Shown here: piece by piece, positions 15,799-23,916 of the stretch
Layout: every line of letters begins with the position of its first letter
How positions within the stretch are numbered: the first letter of the stretch is position 1
Assembly (NCBI GenBank): GCA_947627275.1
Contig: CANQVK010000008.1
Coordinates: 1-64,000, forward strand
DNA from: an uncultured Ruminococcus sp.
Lineage (GTDB): Bacteria; Bacillota; Clostridia; Oscillospirales; Ruminococcaceae
Reading direction: 5' to 3'
Length of the DNA stretch: 64,000 bases
Translations under genes and position numbers: made by a program
The notes under the pieces: model-generated
The model's input: only the letters and a program-made list of their open reading frames with translations
What the model was told of the DNA's origin: nothing
Database searches by the model: none

Positions 15799-16851
15799 AT
15801 GGAAGGAAAAATTACATACAAAAACAAGGCAATGAAGCTGTTTCTGCTGTTTTTAGCGACAATGGGGATCATGTCCCTTGTGTCGCGGGGAATCTATGCA
15901 AGTCGCATCCCAAAGGTCAGCACCGTATCAATGGTGAACCGGGCGCTGAGCTTTGAAGTTGAATGCTCGGGAACATTGGAAACCTCGAAGGAGTTTCCGG
16001 TATTCGCGCTTCCTGATCTGAGAGTCAGCGAAATATGCGTAAGACAGGGAGATAAGGTTGAGGAAGGAGATGTGCTTATCCGTTTTGACAGCGAATATCT
16101 TGAAGGCTGCATCAAAAAGATCGAAAATGAGCTTGAAACAGACAGGCTGACCCGTCTTGACTACGGCGGCGCGCAGGCGTGGAACAGCATAAAAATATTG
16201 GATATTTCTATGAATGCCAAAAAGGAAAAGCTTGAAAAATATAAGGAGCTGCTTGAAAACAAATCCGAATTGACGAGCAGGACTATCGGCGTTATCACGG
16301 ATGTACGCGTCGGTTCGGGAGATATTACAGGCGAGACCGCTGTTCTTCTGATAGCGGATGTATCGGCGGATCTGCATTTTTCTGCCGACATTTCAAAGGA
16401 AGATACGGAACGTATCTCCGTTGGCGATCTTGTGAACCTTAAATTCAGGAACGGAAAGGTCAACATGAATAATTGCGAGATCTCCGCGATCAATGCGGTG
16501 GATAATGAAGATTTTTTTCGGCTTGAAATCAACATAGAGCCATCCGAGCTGACGATCGGAGAGATAGGAACAATGGCTATCACTGTTCTTTCCGAGCAAA
16601 AGTATGATTGTATTCCGATCGAAGCCGTACATACCAACAATGACAGTATGAAGTCATACGTCTATGTGCTTGAAGAAAGCGAGGGCTTCCTCGGGACGGA
16701 GTATCATGTTGTGAAAAAAGATATTGAGATCGCGGATAAGAATGAAAGCTATGCGGCTGCCGAAAACTCAGGCATAAGCCGCAGCGATAAAATTGTAAGC
16801 TTTTCAAATAAGGAGCTCTTTGACGGTGATATTGTAAGGATTAATTTCTGA
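15799..16851 (+). CDS. HlyD/RND-type membrane fusion (adaptor) protein
   Basis: 350 residues: one N-terminal membrane helix (about 12-32), then a split lipoyl domain (ALPDLRVSEICVRQGDKVEEGDVLIRFD ... TDVRVGSGDITGETAVLLIAD by position) around a short helical hairpin, and a beta-barrel part (ADISKEDTERISVGDLVNLKF). Such proteins normally pair with an exporter (MacB-like or LolCDE-type ATPase/permease). Finding one as the last gene of an importer-like operon, with no exporter gene, is odd. Four bases separate it from the permease, so it is co-transcribed. Confidence 0.85.
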   Translation: MEGKITYKNKAMKLFLLFLATMGIMSLVSRGIYASRIPKVSTVSMVNRALSFEVECSGTLETSKEFPVFALPDLRVSEICVRQGDKVEEGDVLIRFDSEYLEGCIKKIENELETDRLTRLDYGGAQAWNSIKILDISMNAKKEKLEKYKELLENKSELTSRTIGVITDVRVGSGDITGETAVLLIADVSADLHFSADISKEDTERISVGDLVNLKFRNGKVNMNNCEISAINAVDNEDFFRLEINIEPSELTIGEIGTMAITVLSEQKYDCIPIEAVHTNNDSMKSYVYVLEESEGFLGTEYHVVKKDIEIADKNESYAAAENSGISRSDKIVSFSNKELFDGDIVRINF

Positions 16852-16936
16852 GTATAAGACCTGTCAAACTACGGCGGAAGCATATGTTGAGGAGTTCAAG
16901 GAAAGCGGAGTACGATTTATACTAAACGCTATAGCA

Positions 16937-16976
16937 AATCACCGAACAAAGTATTAAACAGCTTTGTTCGGTGATT
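16937..16976. terminator. Bidirectional terminator between the transport operon and proS
   Basis: 15-bp perfect stem AATCACCGAACAAAG / CTTTGTTCGGTGATT with a 10-base loop, placed between convergent genes. Confidence 0.85.
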
Positions 16977-16986
16977 CATTATTTTA

Positions 16987-18429
16987 TTAATATGCCTTGC
17001 CCCAGTAAACCATATGCTTTGCAGGCTTGCCGCAGCATACGCATACATCGGAGAGCTTTTCCTGCTCGAAAGGAATACAGCGTGAGCCTACTCCTGTTTT
17101 TTCCTTTACTTCGTCCTCGCAGGCTTCTTCACCGCACCACATAGCCTTGATGAAGCCGTCGCCCTTTTCTTCGAGGGTCTTGACTATTTCGTCCATAGTC
17201 CTGCATGCGTAAGTCCTGTTCTCCTGATTTGCAAGAGCCTTTGCGTACATGCCGTCATGAGCCTCTTTGAGCTTCTTCTCAACGGATGATTCAAGCTCCG
17301 CAAGAGCTGCAACGGATTTTTCGCCGTTCCAGCGTGACGCTATAACGCATTGATCTGCTTCGATGTCCTTAGGACCTATCTCGATACGTATCGGAACGCC
17401 CTTCATTTCGTATTCGGCGAACTTCCAGCCGGGCGAGTTGTCCGTATCGTCAAGCTTAACGCGAAGTCCGGCGGCTTTTAGACGGCTGTAAAGCTCGTTC
17501 GCCTTTTCGAGAACGCCCTCCTTGTGCTGTGCGACAGGGATAATTACTGCCTGTACGGGAGCCACGGCAGGAGGAAGCACAAGACCGTTATTGTCGCCGT
17601 GTGTCATGATGACCGCACCGATCAGACGGGTCGTAACGCCCCAGCTTGTCTGATGAGGGAAAACACGCTTGTTTTCCTTGTCGGTGTACTCAATATCAAA
17701 CGCCTTTGCAAAGCCGTCCCCGAAGTAGTGGGAAGTGCCTGCCTGAAGCGCCTTGCCGTCGTGCATAAGAGCCTCGATAGCATATGTAGATACAGCTCCG
17801 GCAAATTTATCGCTCTCGGTCTTTTTTCCCTTAACTACGGGCATTGCAAGAGCGTCCTCGCAGAACTGCGCATAAACGTTCAGCATACGCTCCGTTTCCT
17901 CGACAGCCTCCTCGGCAGTAGCGTGGATAGTGTGACCCTCCTGCCAGAGGAATTCACGTGAACGGAGAAACGGACGGGTCGTCTTTTCCCAGCGGACTAC
18001 GCTTACCCACTGGTTGTAAAGCTTGGGCAGGTCACGGTATGAATGAACTATATTTGCGTAATGCTCGCAGAAAAGCGTTTCCGAAGTCGGGCGGACGCAC
18101 ATACGCTCCTCAAGCTTTTCGTTTCCGCCGTGAGTGACCCATGCTACCTCGGGAGCAAAGCCCTCGACGTGGTCTTTTTCCTTTTGAAGCAGGCTCTCGG
18201 GAATGAACATGGGCATACAAACGTTTTCGTGACCCGTTTCCTTGAACATTTTATCAAGGATCCTCTGAATATTCTCCCAGACAGCGTATCCGTACGGACG
18301 TATTACCATACAGCCCTTAACGCTTGTGTATTCAACAAGCTCCGCTTTCTTGCATATATCGGTATACCATTGAGCGAAATCCTCGTCCATTGAGGTTATC
18401 GCCGTTACCATTTTCTTATCCTTTGCCAT
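16987..18429 (-). CDS. proS: Prolyl-tRNA synthetase, short (archaeal/eukaryotic-like) type
   Basis: 480 residues, the ProS type 3 length, without the YbaK editing insertion of the bacterial type. Class II motifs: motif 2 around [24 protein letters not shown], motif 3 region [14 protein letters not shown]; anticodon-binding domain from about residue 285; C-terminal part with Cys pairs ([16 protein letters not shown]). It charges tRNA-Pro. AAAGGA precedes the ATG; own promoter at 18487-18515. Confidence 0.95.
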   Translation of the reverse strand: MAKDKKMVTAITSMDEDFAQWYTDICKKAELVEYTSVKGCMVIRPYGYAVWENIQRILDKMFKETGHENVCMPMFIPESLLQKEKDHVEGFAPEVAWVTHGGNEKLEERMCVRPTSETLFCEHYANIVHSYRDLPKLYNQWVSVVRWEKTTRPFLRSREFLWQEGHTIHATAEEAVEETERMLNVYAQFCEDALAMPVVKGKKTESDKFAGAVSTYAIEALMHDGKALQAGTSHYFGDGFAKAFDIEYTDKENKRVFPHQTSWGVTTRLIGAVIMTHGDNNGLVLPPAVAPVQAVIIPVAQHKEGVLEKANELYSRLKAAGLRVKLDDTDNSPGWKFAEYEMKGVPIRIEIGPKDIEADQCVIASRWNGEKSVAALAELESSVEKKLKEAHDGMYAKALANQENRTYACRTMDEIVKTLEEKGDGFIKAMWCGEEACEDEVKEKTGVGSRCIPFEQEKLSDVCVCCGKPAKHMVYWGKAY

Positions 18430-18486
18430 AAAAAAATCCTTTCAAAAAAATCGCATATTCCGCAGTTAAACAGCGTTGTCTATATT

Positions 18487-18515
18487 ATTATATCATCATT
18501 TTCCATTATTGTCAA
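18487..18515 (-). promoter_or_regulatory. Promoter of proS
   Basis: Minus strand TTGACA (18510-18515), 17-bp spacer, TATAAT (18487-18492). No T-box leader is visible in the ~55-base leader. Confidence 0.75.
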
Positions 18516-18599
18516 TTGCCGTATACAAATTTGATTTTTTTGCAGGAACAGGTCGTGCCGTGTCTTTGTGATTTTCCGATTAAATAATCATTCCCCGTT

Positions 18600-18743
18600 G
18601 TAGGGACACGGCGTGCCGTGTCCGCACGTAGCATTATGTGACCCGTAAAAATACGGATATATCGTTATTTTGGCTGTACGTTTCTACCTATAATTATATG
18701 TTTCTGTATTTCTTTGAACGGGCACGGCACGCCGTGTCCCTAC
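18600..18743. repeat. Two REP-like palindromes in the gap before the LRR gene
   Basis: Copies of the GTAGGGACACGGC palindrome at 18600-18627 (right arm changed to GTCCGCAC) and 18720-18743 (left arm shortened); worn single arms GGTCGTGCCGT also at 18551 and 18802. The gap 18520-18834 holds nothing else recognisable. Confidence 0.7.
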
Positions 18744-18834
18744 ATCGAGAAATTTTAGCGAAGATAAAATTTGTTGTCCGAAAATTTTTTCTTCGCAAGG
18801 ACAGGTCGTGCCGTATTTTTGTAATTTATTAATG

Positions 18835-20298
18835 TTATTTCGTCATCCATTTGGACATATCCGTTTCCGTACCGCCGGTGGAAATATAAGAGTAGAACTT
18901 GAGTATAAACGAAGCGTCGGAGGAATCTATCTTGCCGTCTTTGTCAACGTCGGCGGCGGCTTTCTGAGCGTCGGTAAGGATTGATTCCTTGCCTGTAGAG
19001 GTCAGAGAATAGTCAACAAGCACGATTGAAGCATCGCTGGAATCAACTGTTTTATCGCCGTTTACATCGCCCATAGCAAGGGCAGGAGCTTCGCCGAGCG
19101 ATTCAAATTTATAGCCGCATTTTTCAGCATACGCCTGTGCAGTTGAGTTGTCATAGCCGTAAATCGTGCCGTCAAAAGAACAATCACTGGCAGTCACAAA
19201 AGTATTTGAGATAGTTGCTGCATAATTGGAAATTTTACAATTCGGATTGAGAATGGAGATTTCTGTTAAATCAGAACAACCAGCAAACGCCTCGTAACCA
19301 ATACTTGTAACGCTGTCGGGAACAGTAATTGATGTCAAATGAGAACAGTTCTCAAACGCATTACTGCCAATATTTGTAATGCCGTTGGCAATAGTTATTG
19401 ATGTCAGACCCGAACACTTAATAAACGCGTAATTGCCGATACTTTTAACGCTGCCGGGGATAGTTATTGATGTCAGCCCTGAACAATTACAAAACGCATA
19501 TTCGCCCATACTTGTAACGCTGTCTGGAATAGTTATCTCTGTCAGTCCCGAACAATAAGCAAACGCCCAATTTCCGATACTTGTAACACTGTCCGGAATA
19601 GTTATCTCTGTCAGCCCCGAACAATAAGCAAACGCCCACATTCCGATACTTGTAACACTGTCAGGAATTGTTATTGATGTAAGATCCCAACAGTCGTGAA
19701 AAGCACCATCGCCAATTGTTGTAACGCCATCAGGAATAATAACATCTCCCTTGCAGGTAGCATCAATCAGAATATTATTAATTATAACAAGTGGATTTTC
19801 TTTCCGCTTTTCTGCAAGCCATGACGTACCACCAAACGCATCATTGCCAATACTTGTAACGCTTTCAGGAATTGTTATTGATCTAAGATTTTCACAATAG
19901 AAAAACGCATCGTCACCGATACTTGTAACGCTTTCAGGAATTGTTATTGATCTAAGATTTACACAATAGAAAAACGCATCGTCACCGATACTTGTAACGC
20001 CGTCAGGAATTGTTACTGATTCAAGATCAGAACACTCTGAAAACGCTTCGTCACCGATACTTGTAACCGGCAACCCCTCTATTTCAGCCGGAATTACAAC
20101 TTTTACAGCTGATTTATCACAGTGTATAATTTTAATATGGTCGCTGTATTTTTGATAACTGATATTATTATATATACCCCCAACAGCTTCTTCCGCCTGA
20201 ACTGCCGGAATACTGCTGTATTCATGAAAATATGCCGGAACTGCCGGAATTGATATACATACAGCCAACGCCGCCGCGATAATTTTTCTGAATTTCAT
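18835..20298 (-). CDS. Secreted BspA-type LRR protein with C-terminal dockerin
   Basis: 487 residues. Signal peptide (KIIAAALAVCISIPAVPAYF). About ten LRR_5 repeats of 23 residues built on ITIPDSVTSIGxxAFxxCSxL (residues ~70-385), interrupted by a GTSWLAEKRKENPLVIINNIL segment shared with the protein at 39304. Then the linker YGYDNSTAQAYAEKCGY and a dockerin (about 415-475) with duplicated calcium loops DVNGDKTVDSSDAS and DVDKDGKIDSSDAS. It would be exported and held on a cohesin-bearing scaffold, the LRR array serving adhesion. Several neighbouring repeats are near-identical at the DNA level. Confidence 0.92.
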   Translation of the reverse strand: MKFRKIIAAALAVCISIPAVPAYFHEYSSIPAVQAEEAVGGIYNNISYQKYSDHIKIIHCDKSAVKVVIPAEIEGLPVTSIGDEAFSECSDLESVTIPDGVTSIGDDAFFYCVNLRSITIPESVTSIGDDAFFYCENLRSITIPESVTSIGNDAFGGTSWLAEKRKENPLVIINNILIDATCKGDVIIPDGVTTIGDGAFHDCWDLTSITIPDSVTSIGMWAFAYCSGLTEITIPDSVTSIGNWAFAYCSGLTEITIPDSVTSMGEYAFCNCSGLTSITIPGSVKSIGNYAFIKCSGLTSITIANGITNIGSNAFENCSHLTSITVPDSVTSIGYEAFAGCSDLTEISILNPNCKISNYAATISNTFVTASDCSFDGTIYGYDNSTAQAYAEKCGYKFESLGEAPALAMGDVNGDKTVDSSDASIVLVDYSLTSTGKESILTDAQKAAADVDKDGKIDSSDASFILKFYSYISTGGTETDMSKWMTK

Positions 20299-20355
20299 AT
20301 AAAACCTCCTGATTATTAATTTTAAAAAGCAAAGCTATACTGCAAATGTCTCTCT

Positions 20356-20480
20356 ATACTCGCCGCTATTGCAAAATATCCAAAGAATGCTGAACAGAAA
20401 ATTCGTCTGTCAAGGAAGATTACGCAGACAGACGAATTTTATGCTTGCATTACTGGATATTTTGCAATAGCGGCGAGTAT
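20356..20480. repeat. Inverted-repeat element with 26-bp perfect ends (family D)
   Basis: 125 bp with perfect arms ATACTCGCCGCTATTGCAAAATATCC and its complement; the centre carries a second imperfect hairpin (ATTCGTCTGTC / GACAGACGAAT). A related element lies at 47941-48100. It sits just behind the DUF6483 gene and could also stop transcription. Confidence 0.8.
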
Positions 20481-20481
20481 A

Positions 20482-20865
20482 TTATTCAAAAAATATCAGA
20501 TCGAACAAATCGTCCGATATGCCGTATTGTGCAAAAAACGCTCTCATCTCGTCCTTTATTTCGGCATAACTGATATTATTTTCAGCGAGAATATCATCGT
20601 CCAAAGAACAAAGATGAGAGAAAAAAATAAATCCTATAAACAGATCGTCTTTTGTTTTATTTTCAGTTGCGCCGCGGAACTCCAATATGGCTTCCCTGAT
20701 ATTTCCGCTGTCGAGTTCTTCAATGAGCCAGTCGGACTTAGCCTTTTTCGCCAGATCAAGAATAGCTATCGTTTCCGGATTTACCGTTTCAATGCCAAAA
20801 ACCACTTTCATAATAATTTCTATCATCTGCCTTATCTGCCTCATGATGTAATCCTGTTCAAGCAT
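20482..20865 (-). CDS. DUF6483-like protein
   Basis: 127 residues, all-helical by composition, beginning MLEQDYIMRQIRQMIEIIMKV, which resembles the conserved start of DUF6483 proteins common in Ruminococcus and relatives; function unknown, no signal peptide. GGAAGGTA precedes the ATG. It follows the DUF5684-like membrane protein by 30 bp and may be co-transcribed. Confidence 0.7.
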   Translation of the reverse strand: MLEQDYIMRQIRQMIEIIMKVVFGIETVNPETIAILDLAKKAKSDWLIEELDSGNIREAILEFRGATENKTKDDLFIGFIFFSHLCSLDDDILAENNISYAEIKDEMRAFFAQYGISDDLFDLIFFE

Positions 20866-20895
20866 ATTCTACCTTCCTTTCAAGGTATGACGGCA

Positions 20896-21429
20896 TCAGA
20901 ATCTTCCGTATTGGTTGTACTGCGGAACGCCCTTTGGTCCAACGTAATAGGTATTTTTATCAAACCCCATTATGAGTATCATTATTTGTGAAAAGAATAT
21001 CGACAGCACGCAGAATGCCGTTGACTTTCCATATGATTTTGCGAACATGTAGCCTGTATAGCCTGCAATAATATACAGCGGAACTAACATAAGGAACGCC
21101 ATACACATCGCGCCTATCTGTATCATGACCAATTCGTCCGACTGTTCGCAGATAACGTTTATCACGCCGCCCGCTATGGTAAATACCATATAACCTCCAC
21201 AGAAAATTAAATATATCCACGCCAATTTATAGCTGCCAAAAGCTATTTTTATCATCTGCATATAATTGTAGATCGGTACTATTGCAGACCACCCGGGTTC
21301 GCCAGCCTTTTCATAGAGTTTCCATTTAGCGATTATCTGAAGAACCGCCATGCCAATTGATATTAAAAGTATAACGACGTAAATAAGCACAAAAAACAGC
21401 GCAATACCTGCAACAAACGTACTTTCCAT
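20896..21429 (-). CDS. DUF5684-like integral membrane protein
   Basis: 177 residues from the ATG at 21429, which has TTTGGAGG upstream; a longer frame to 21480 lacks a site. Five or so hydrophobic segments; the motif KWKLYEKAGEPGWSAIVPIYNYMQMIKIAFG is the usual signature of DUF5684 proteins, often linked to signal-peptidase-like membrane proteins. Ends with GPKGVPQYNQYGRF. Unknown role. Confidence 0.78.
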   Translation of the reverse strand: MESTFVAGIALFFVLIYVVILLISIGMAVLQIIAKWKLYEKAGEPGWSAIVPIYNYMQMIKIAFGSYKLAWIYLIFCGGYMVFTIAGGVINVICEQSDELVMIQIGAMCMAFLMLVPLYIIAGYTGYMFAKSYGKSTAFCVLSIFFSQIMILIMGFDKNTYYVGPKGVPQYNQYGRF

Positions 21430-21500
21430 AAAAAACCTCCAAATCTCCTGTTTCATTATCATAATAATCTCTAATCGCAATGCTGTTACGGCTCATGAAC

Positions 21501-21728
21501 CACTGTTTACAACTTAAGAGGAACTCATTTCCTGTATTTTCTGCTAAAGAGGTAACTCTTGGTGTCCGTTCTCGTGAATTGGACTGTGAAAATCAAGGAG
21601 ACTAACAGCATCATGCTAATTTGGGGATTTTCACAGTCCAATTCACGACAGCAGAGATTCCAAAGGGGTCACCCCTTTGGCAGGGGGTACAGGGGGACAG
21701 CGTCCCCCTGCTTAAGTTGTTGACAGCG
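21501..21728. repeat. MITE-like element with ACAACTTAAG/CTTAAGTTGT ends (family B)
   Basis: Ends CACTGTTTACAACTTAAG and CTTAAGTTGTTGACAG form imperfect inverted repeats. Inside are a 23-bp hairpin built on GTGAATTGGACTGTGAAAATC, and a GC-rich module with CCAAAGGGG/CCCCTTTGG and CAGGGGGACAGCGTCCCCCTG. The same module occurs at 29587-29773, 37440-37500, 42515-42592 and (reversed) 48743-48970. Confidence 0.85.
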
Positions 21729-21741
21729 TATCATGGACGGC

Positions 21742-23160
21742 TCAGCTTTCGAGCGGCTTTATCTCCGTACCCTGTCTTGTTTCCTTGATCTCATAGCCGA
21801 GAGCCGTTATCTTATCGCGAAGCTCGTCGGCAAGGGCAAAATTCTTCTCCTTACGCGCAGTCTTGCGCTGTTCCGCAAGCTCCATTACCTCGGCAGGAAT
21901 TTCGGGCGTTTCCGATACTTCAAGAGACTTTTCCGCCGCCCCGATAAGGTCAAGTCCCAGCACCTTGTCAAATTCTTTCAGAAGCGCAAGCTTCGTAGCG
22001 GCGTTGGACTGTGATTTCAGCACATCATAAACCGCCGTCACAGCAAGAGCCGTGTTAAGATCGTTATCCAAAGCGGACGTAAATCCGCTCATAAGGCGTT
22101 CAAATTCGGGTTTATCTATGTCTCCGCCTTTATCGGAAAGAAGCGGAGCTATTTTTGCTATAAGCTTGCCGTATGTCACTTTGGCGTTATCGAGGTTCTC
22201 CCAAGAGAAAACAAGATTCTTCCTGTAGTGCGATTGCAGGCAGAAAAAGCGGTATACCAGCGGAGCGTAGCCTTTTTCCTCAAGCAGGGACACTGTAAGG
22301 AATTCTCCGCTCGATTTGCTCATCTTGCCGCTGTTGGTGTTCAGGTGGTGAACGTGAAACCAGTAATTGCACCACTCATGACCAAGATACGCCTCGCTCT
22401 GCGCTATTTCGTTGGTGTGGTGAGGGAAAGCATTATCAATTCCGCCGCAGTGCAGATCAAGATATTCGCCGAGATTTTTCATGCTGATGCAGGAGCATTC
22501 GATATGCCAGCCGGGGTAGCCGACTCCCCATGGAGAATCCCATTTAAGCTCCTGATCGTCAAATTTCGATTTGGTGAACCACAATACAAAGTCAGCCTTA
22601 TTGCGCTTATTCGAGTCCTCCTCAACGCCCTCTCGGACGCCGACTGCCAAGTCCTCCTCCTTGAAATCGTTAAAAACGTAGTATTTATCAAGCTTTCCCG
22701 TATCAAAGTAAATATTGCCGCCCGCCTCGTAAGCGTAACCCTTTTCCATAAGCGACGATATGACGCGGATAAACTCGTCAATATATGACGTTGCCGGAAC
22801 TACGGCGTCGGGAGTTTTTATATTGAGCTTTGCGCAGTCGGCGAAAAACGCATCGGTGTAAAACTTTGCTATCTCCATTACCGTCTTATGCTCGCGCTTT
22901 GCCCCTTTTAACATTTTGTCATCGCCCGTATCGCCGTCGCTTGTAAGATGACCCACGTCTGTGATGTTCATAACACGCTTAACGTCAAGGCCCGTAAAGC
23001 GCAGGTACTTTTCCAGCACATCCTCCATTATATAGCTTCTAAGATTGCCGATATGAGCATAGTGATACACGGTAGGGCCGCAGGTGTACATGCTGACCTT
23101 TCCGGCTTCACGGGGGATAAAGTCCTCTTTTTTTCTCGATAATGAATTATATATCTGCAT
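21742..23160 (-). CDS. cysS: Cysteinyl-tRNA synthetase
   Basis: 472 residues, full length. Class I signatures: HIGH-type YHYAHIGNLRSY with the zinc ligand Cys in YTCGPTVYHYAHIG, further zinc ligands in GWHIECSCIS and HHTNEIAQSE, and KMSKS in GKMSKSSGE; helical anticodon-binding domain at the C-terminus. AAAGGAACTTTCC leads to the ATG. The likely promoter is about 220 bp upstream with a MITE-like element lying in the leader. Confidence 0.96.
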   Translation of the reverse strand: MQIYNSLSRKKEDFIPREAGKVSMYTCGPTVYHYAHIGNLRSYIMEDVLEKYLRFTGLDVKRVMNITDVGHLTSDGDTGDDKMLKGAKREHKTVMEIAKFYTDAFFADCAKLNIKTPDAVVPATSYIDEFIRVISSLMEKGYAYEAGGNIYFDTGKLDKYYVFNDFKEEDLAVGVREGVEEDSNKRNKADFVLWFTKSKFDDQELKWDSPWGVGYPGWHIECSCISMKNLGEYLDLHCGGIDNAFPHHTNEIAQSEAYLGHEWCNYWFHVHHLNTNSGKMSKSSGEFLTVSLLEEKGYAPLVYRFFCLQSHYRKNLVFSWENLDNAKVTYGKLIAKIAPLLSDKGGDIDKPEFERLMSGFTSALDNDLNTALAVTAVYDVLKSQSNAATKLALLKEFDKVLGLDLIGAAEKSLEVSETPEIPAEVMELAEQRKTARKEKNFALADELRDKITALGYEIKETRQGTEIKPLES

Positions 23161-23206
23161 TGGAAAGTTCCTTTCTCATTAGTATGGATCTGTAAACGTT
23201 TTTTCT

Positions 23207-23371
23207 ATAGACCTGTTCAGTAACCTGAAAAATGCTGAATGACACAGGATTTTTTGTGCTGTGCAAAGTCAAGTTTCCGCAGGAATACGTGTGTATTGCA
23301 AGGAAAGCTGGCAAAGCACAACGCAAAAAAACAAGTCAGGCAGCGTTTTGAAGGTTATTGAACAGGTCTTA
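23207..23371. repeat. MITE-like element inside the cysS leader (family C)
   Basis: About 165 bp with inverted ends ATAGACCTGTTCAGTAACCT / AGGTTATTGAACAGGTCTTA. The core shares CCGCAGGAATAC...GTAT...CAAGGAAA with the elements at 48121-48289 and 58470-58635. Confidence 0.75.
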
Positions 23372-23378
23372 TGCTATT

Positions 23379-23407
23379 ATTATATCATGGGCGCATTTCT
23401 TTGTCAA
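23379..23407 (-). promoter_or_regulatory. Probable cysS promoter
   Basis: Minus strand TTGACA (23402-23407), 17-bp spacer, TATAAT (23379-23384), directly outside the MITE-like element. Confidence 0.7.
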
Positions 23408-23444
23408 TACGGCAGAGAGCCGATTCATGGTTATAAAAACTTTA

Positions 23445-23783
23445 TCAGGCTTCTTTTCTTTTTGCCGCAATTTCGATAAGCTCCGACATAAGGTACTCGA
23501 TCTTGCCTTTACTGCGCTCCGACAGACATCTCCAGCCGCTAAGAAGCTCTGCTTCGTCATCATTTATTGATATTTCGCATTTATATTTGCTTCTTCCTGC
23601 AAGATAATCCAAACTGACACCGTAATACTCCGCAAGCTGTATCGCTCTCGAAAACGGAAGCTCACGCTCTCCCTTTTCGTACTTTCCATAATACTGCGCT
23701 GTAGTTCCCAAATATTCAGCCAATTCTGATTGAGTCTTGTCGGAATCCTCCCTCAGATCTCTGATACGCTGATAATAAGCCAT
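23445..23783 (-). CDS. XRE-family transcriptional regulator
   Basis: 112 residues from the ATG at 23783 (AAAGGA ten bases upstream). N-terminal Cro/CI-type helix-turn-helix, residues ~4-62 (IRDLREDSDKTQSELAEYLGTTAQYYGKYEKGERELP, then LAEYYGVSLDYLAGRS); the C-terminal ~45 residues are helical and unassigned. Divergent from the CHAP-dockerin gene, with two similar operator-like sites in between, so it probably represses one or both. Confidence 0.88.
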   Translation of the reverse strand: MAYYQRIRDLREDSDKTQSELAEYLGTTAQYYGKYEKGERELPFSRAIQLAEYYGVSLDYLAGRSKYKCEISINDDEAELLSGWRCLSERSKGKIEYLMSELIEIAAKRKEA

Positions 23784-23810
23784 ATGCGACACATCCTTTC
23801 AAAAATATTT

Positions 23811-23889
23811 TATCACAAATGACTGAAAACTATTGACATTTTAATCTTATTAGGTTATAATATAACTATAGAGTAGTCACATATGACTA
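23811..23889 (+). promoter_or_regulatory. Promoter of the CHAP-dockerin gene flanked by two operator-like sites
   Basis: TTGACA (23833-23838), 17-bp spacer, TATAAT (23856-23861). Downstream lies a perfect palindrome TAGTCACATATGACTA (23874-23889); upstream TATCACAAATGACTGA (23811-23826) shares the core TCACAWATGACT. The downstream site would overlap the start of transcription, as expected for repression by the divergent XRE protein. Confidence 0.7.
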
Positions 23890-23916
23890 AATTATTCTTA
23901 CGGAGGCTGATGTTTT

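Noticed and set aside
18430-18486. T-box leader for proS
   Set aside because: The leader from the promoter to the ATG is only about 55 bases with no antiterminator or T-box sequence.
19200-20060. Regularly spaced repeats of about 69 bp
   Set aside because: They encode 23-residue LRR_5 units of the secreted protein; not CRISPR.
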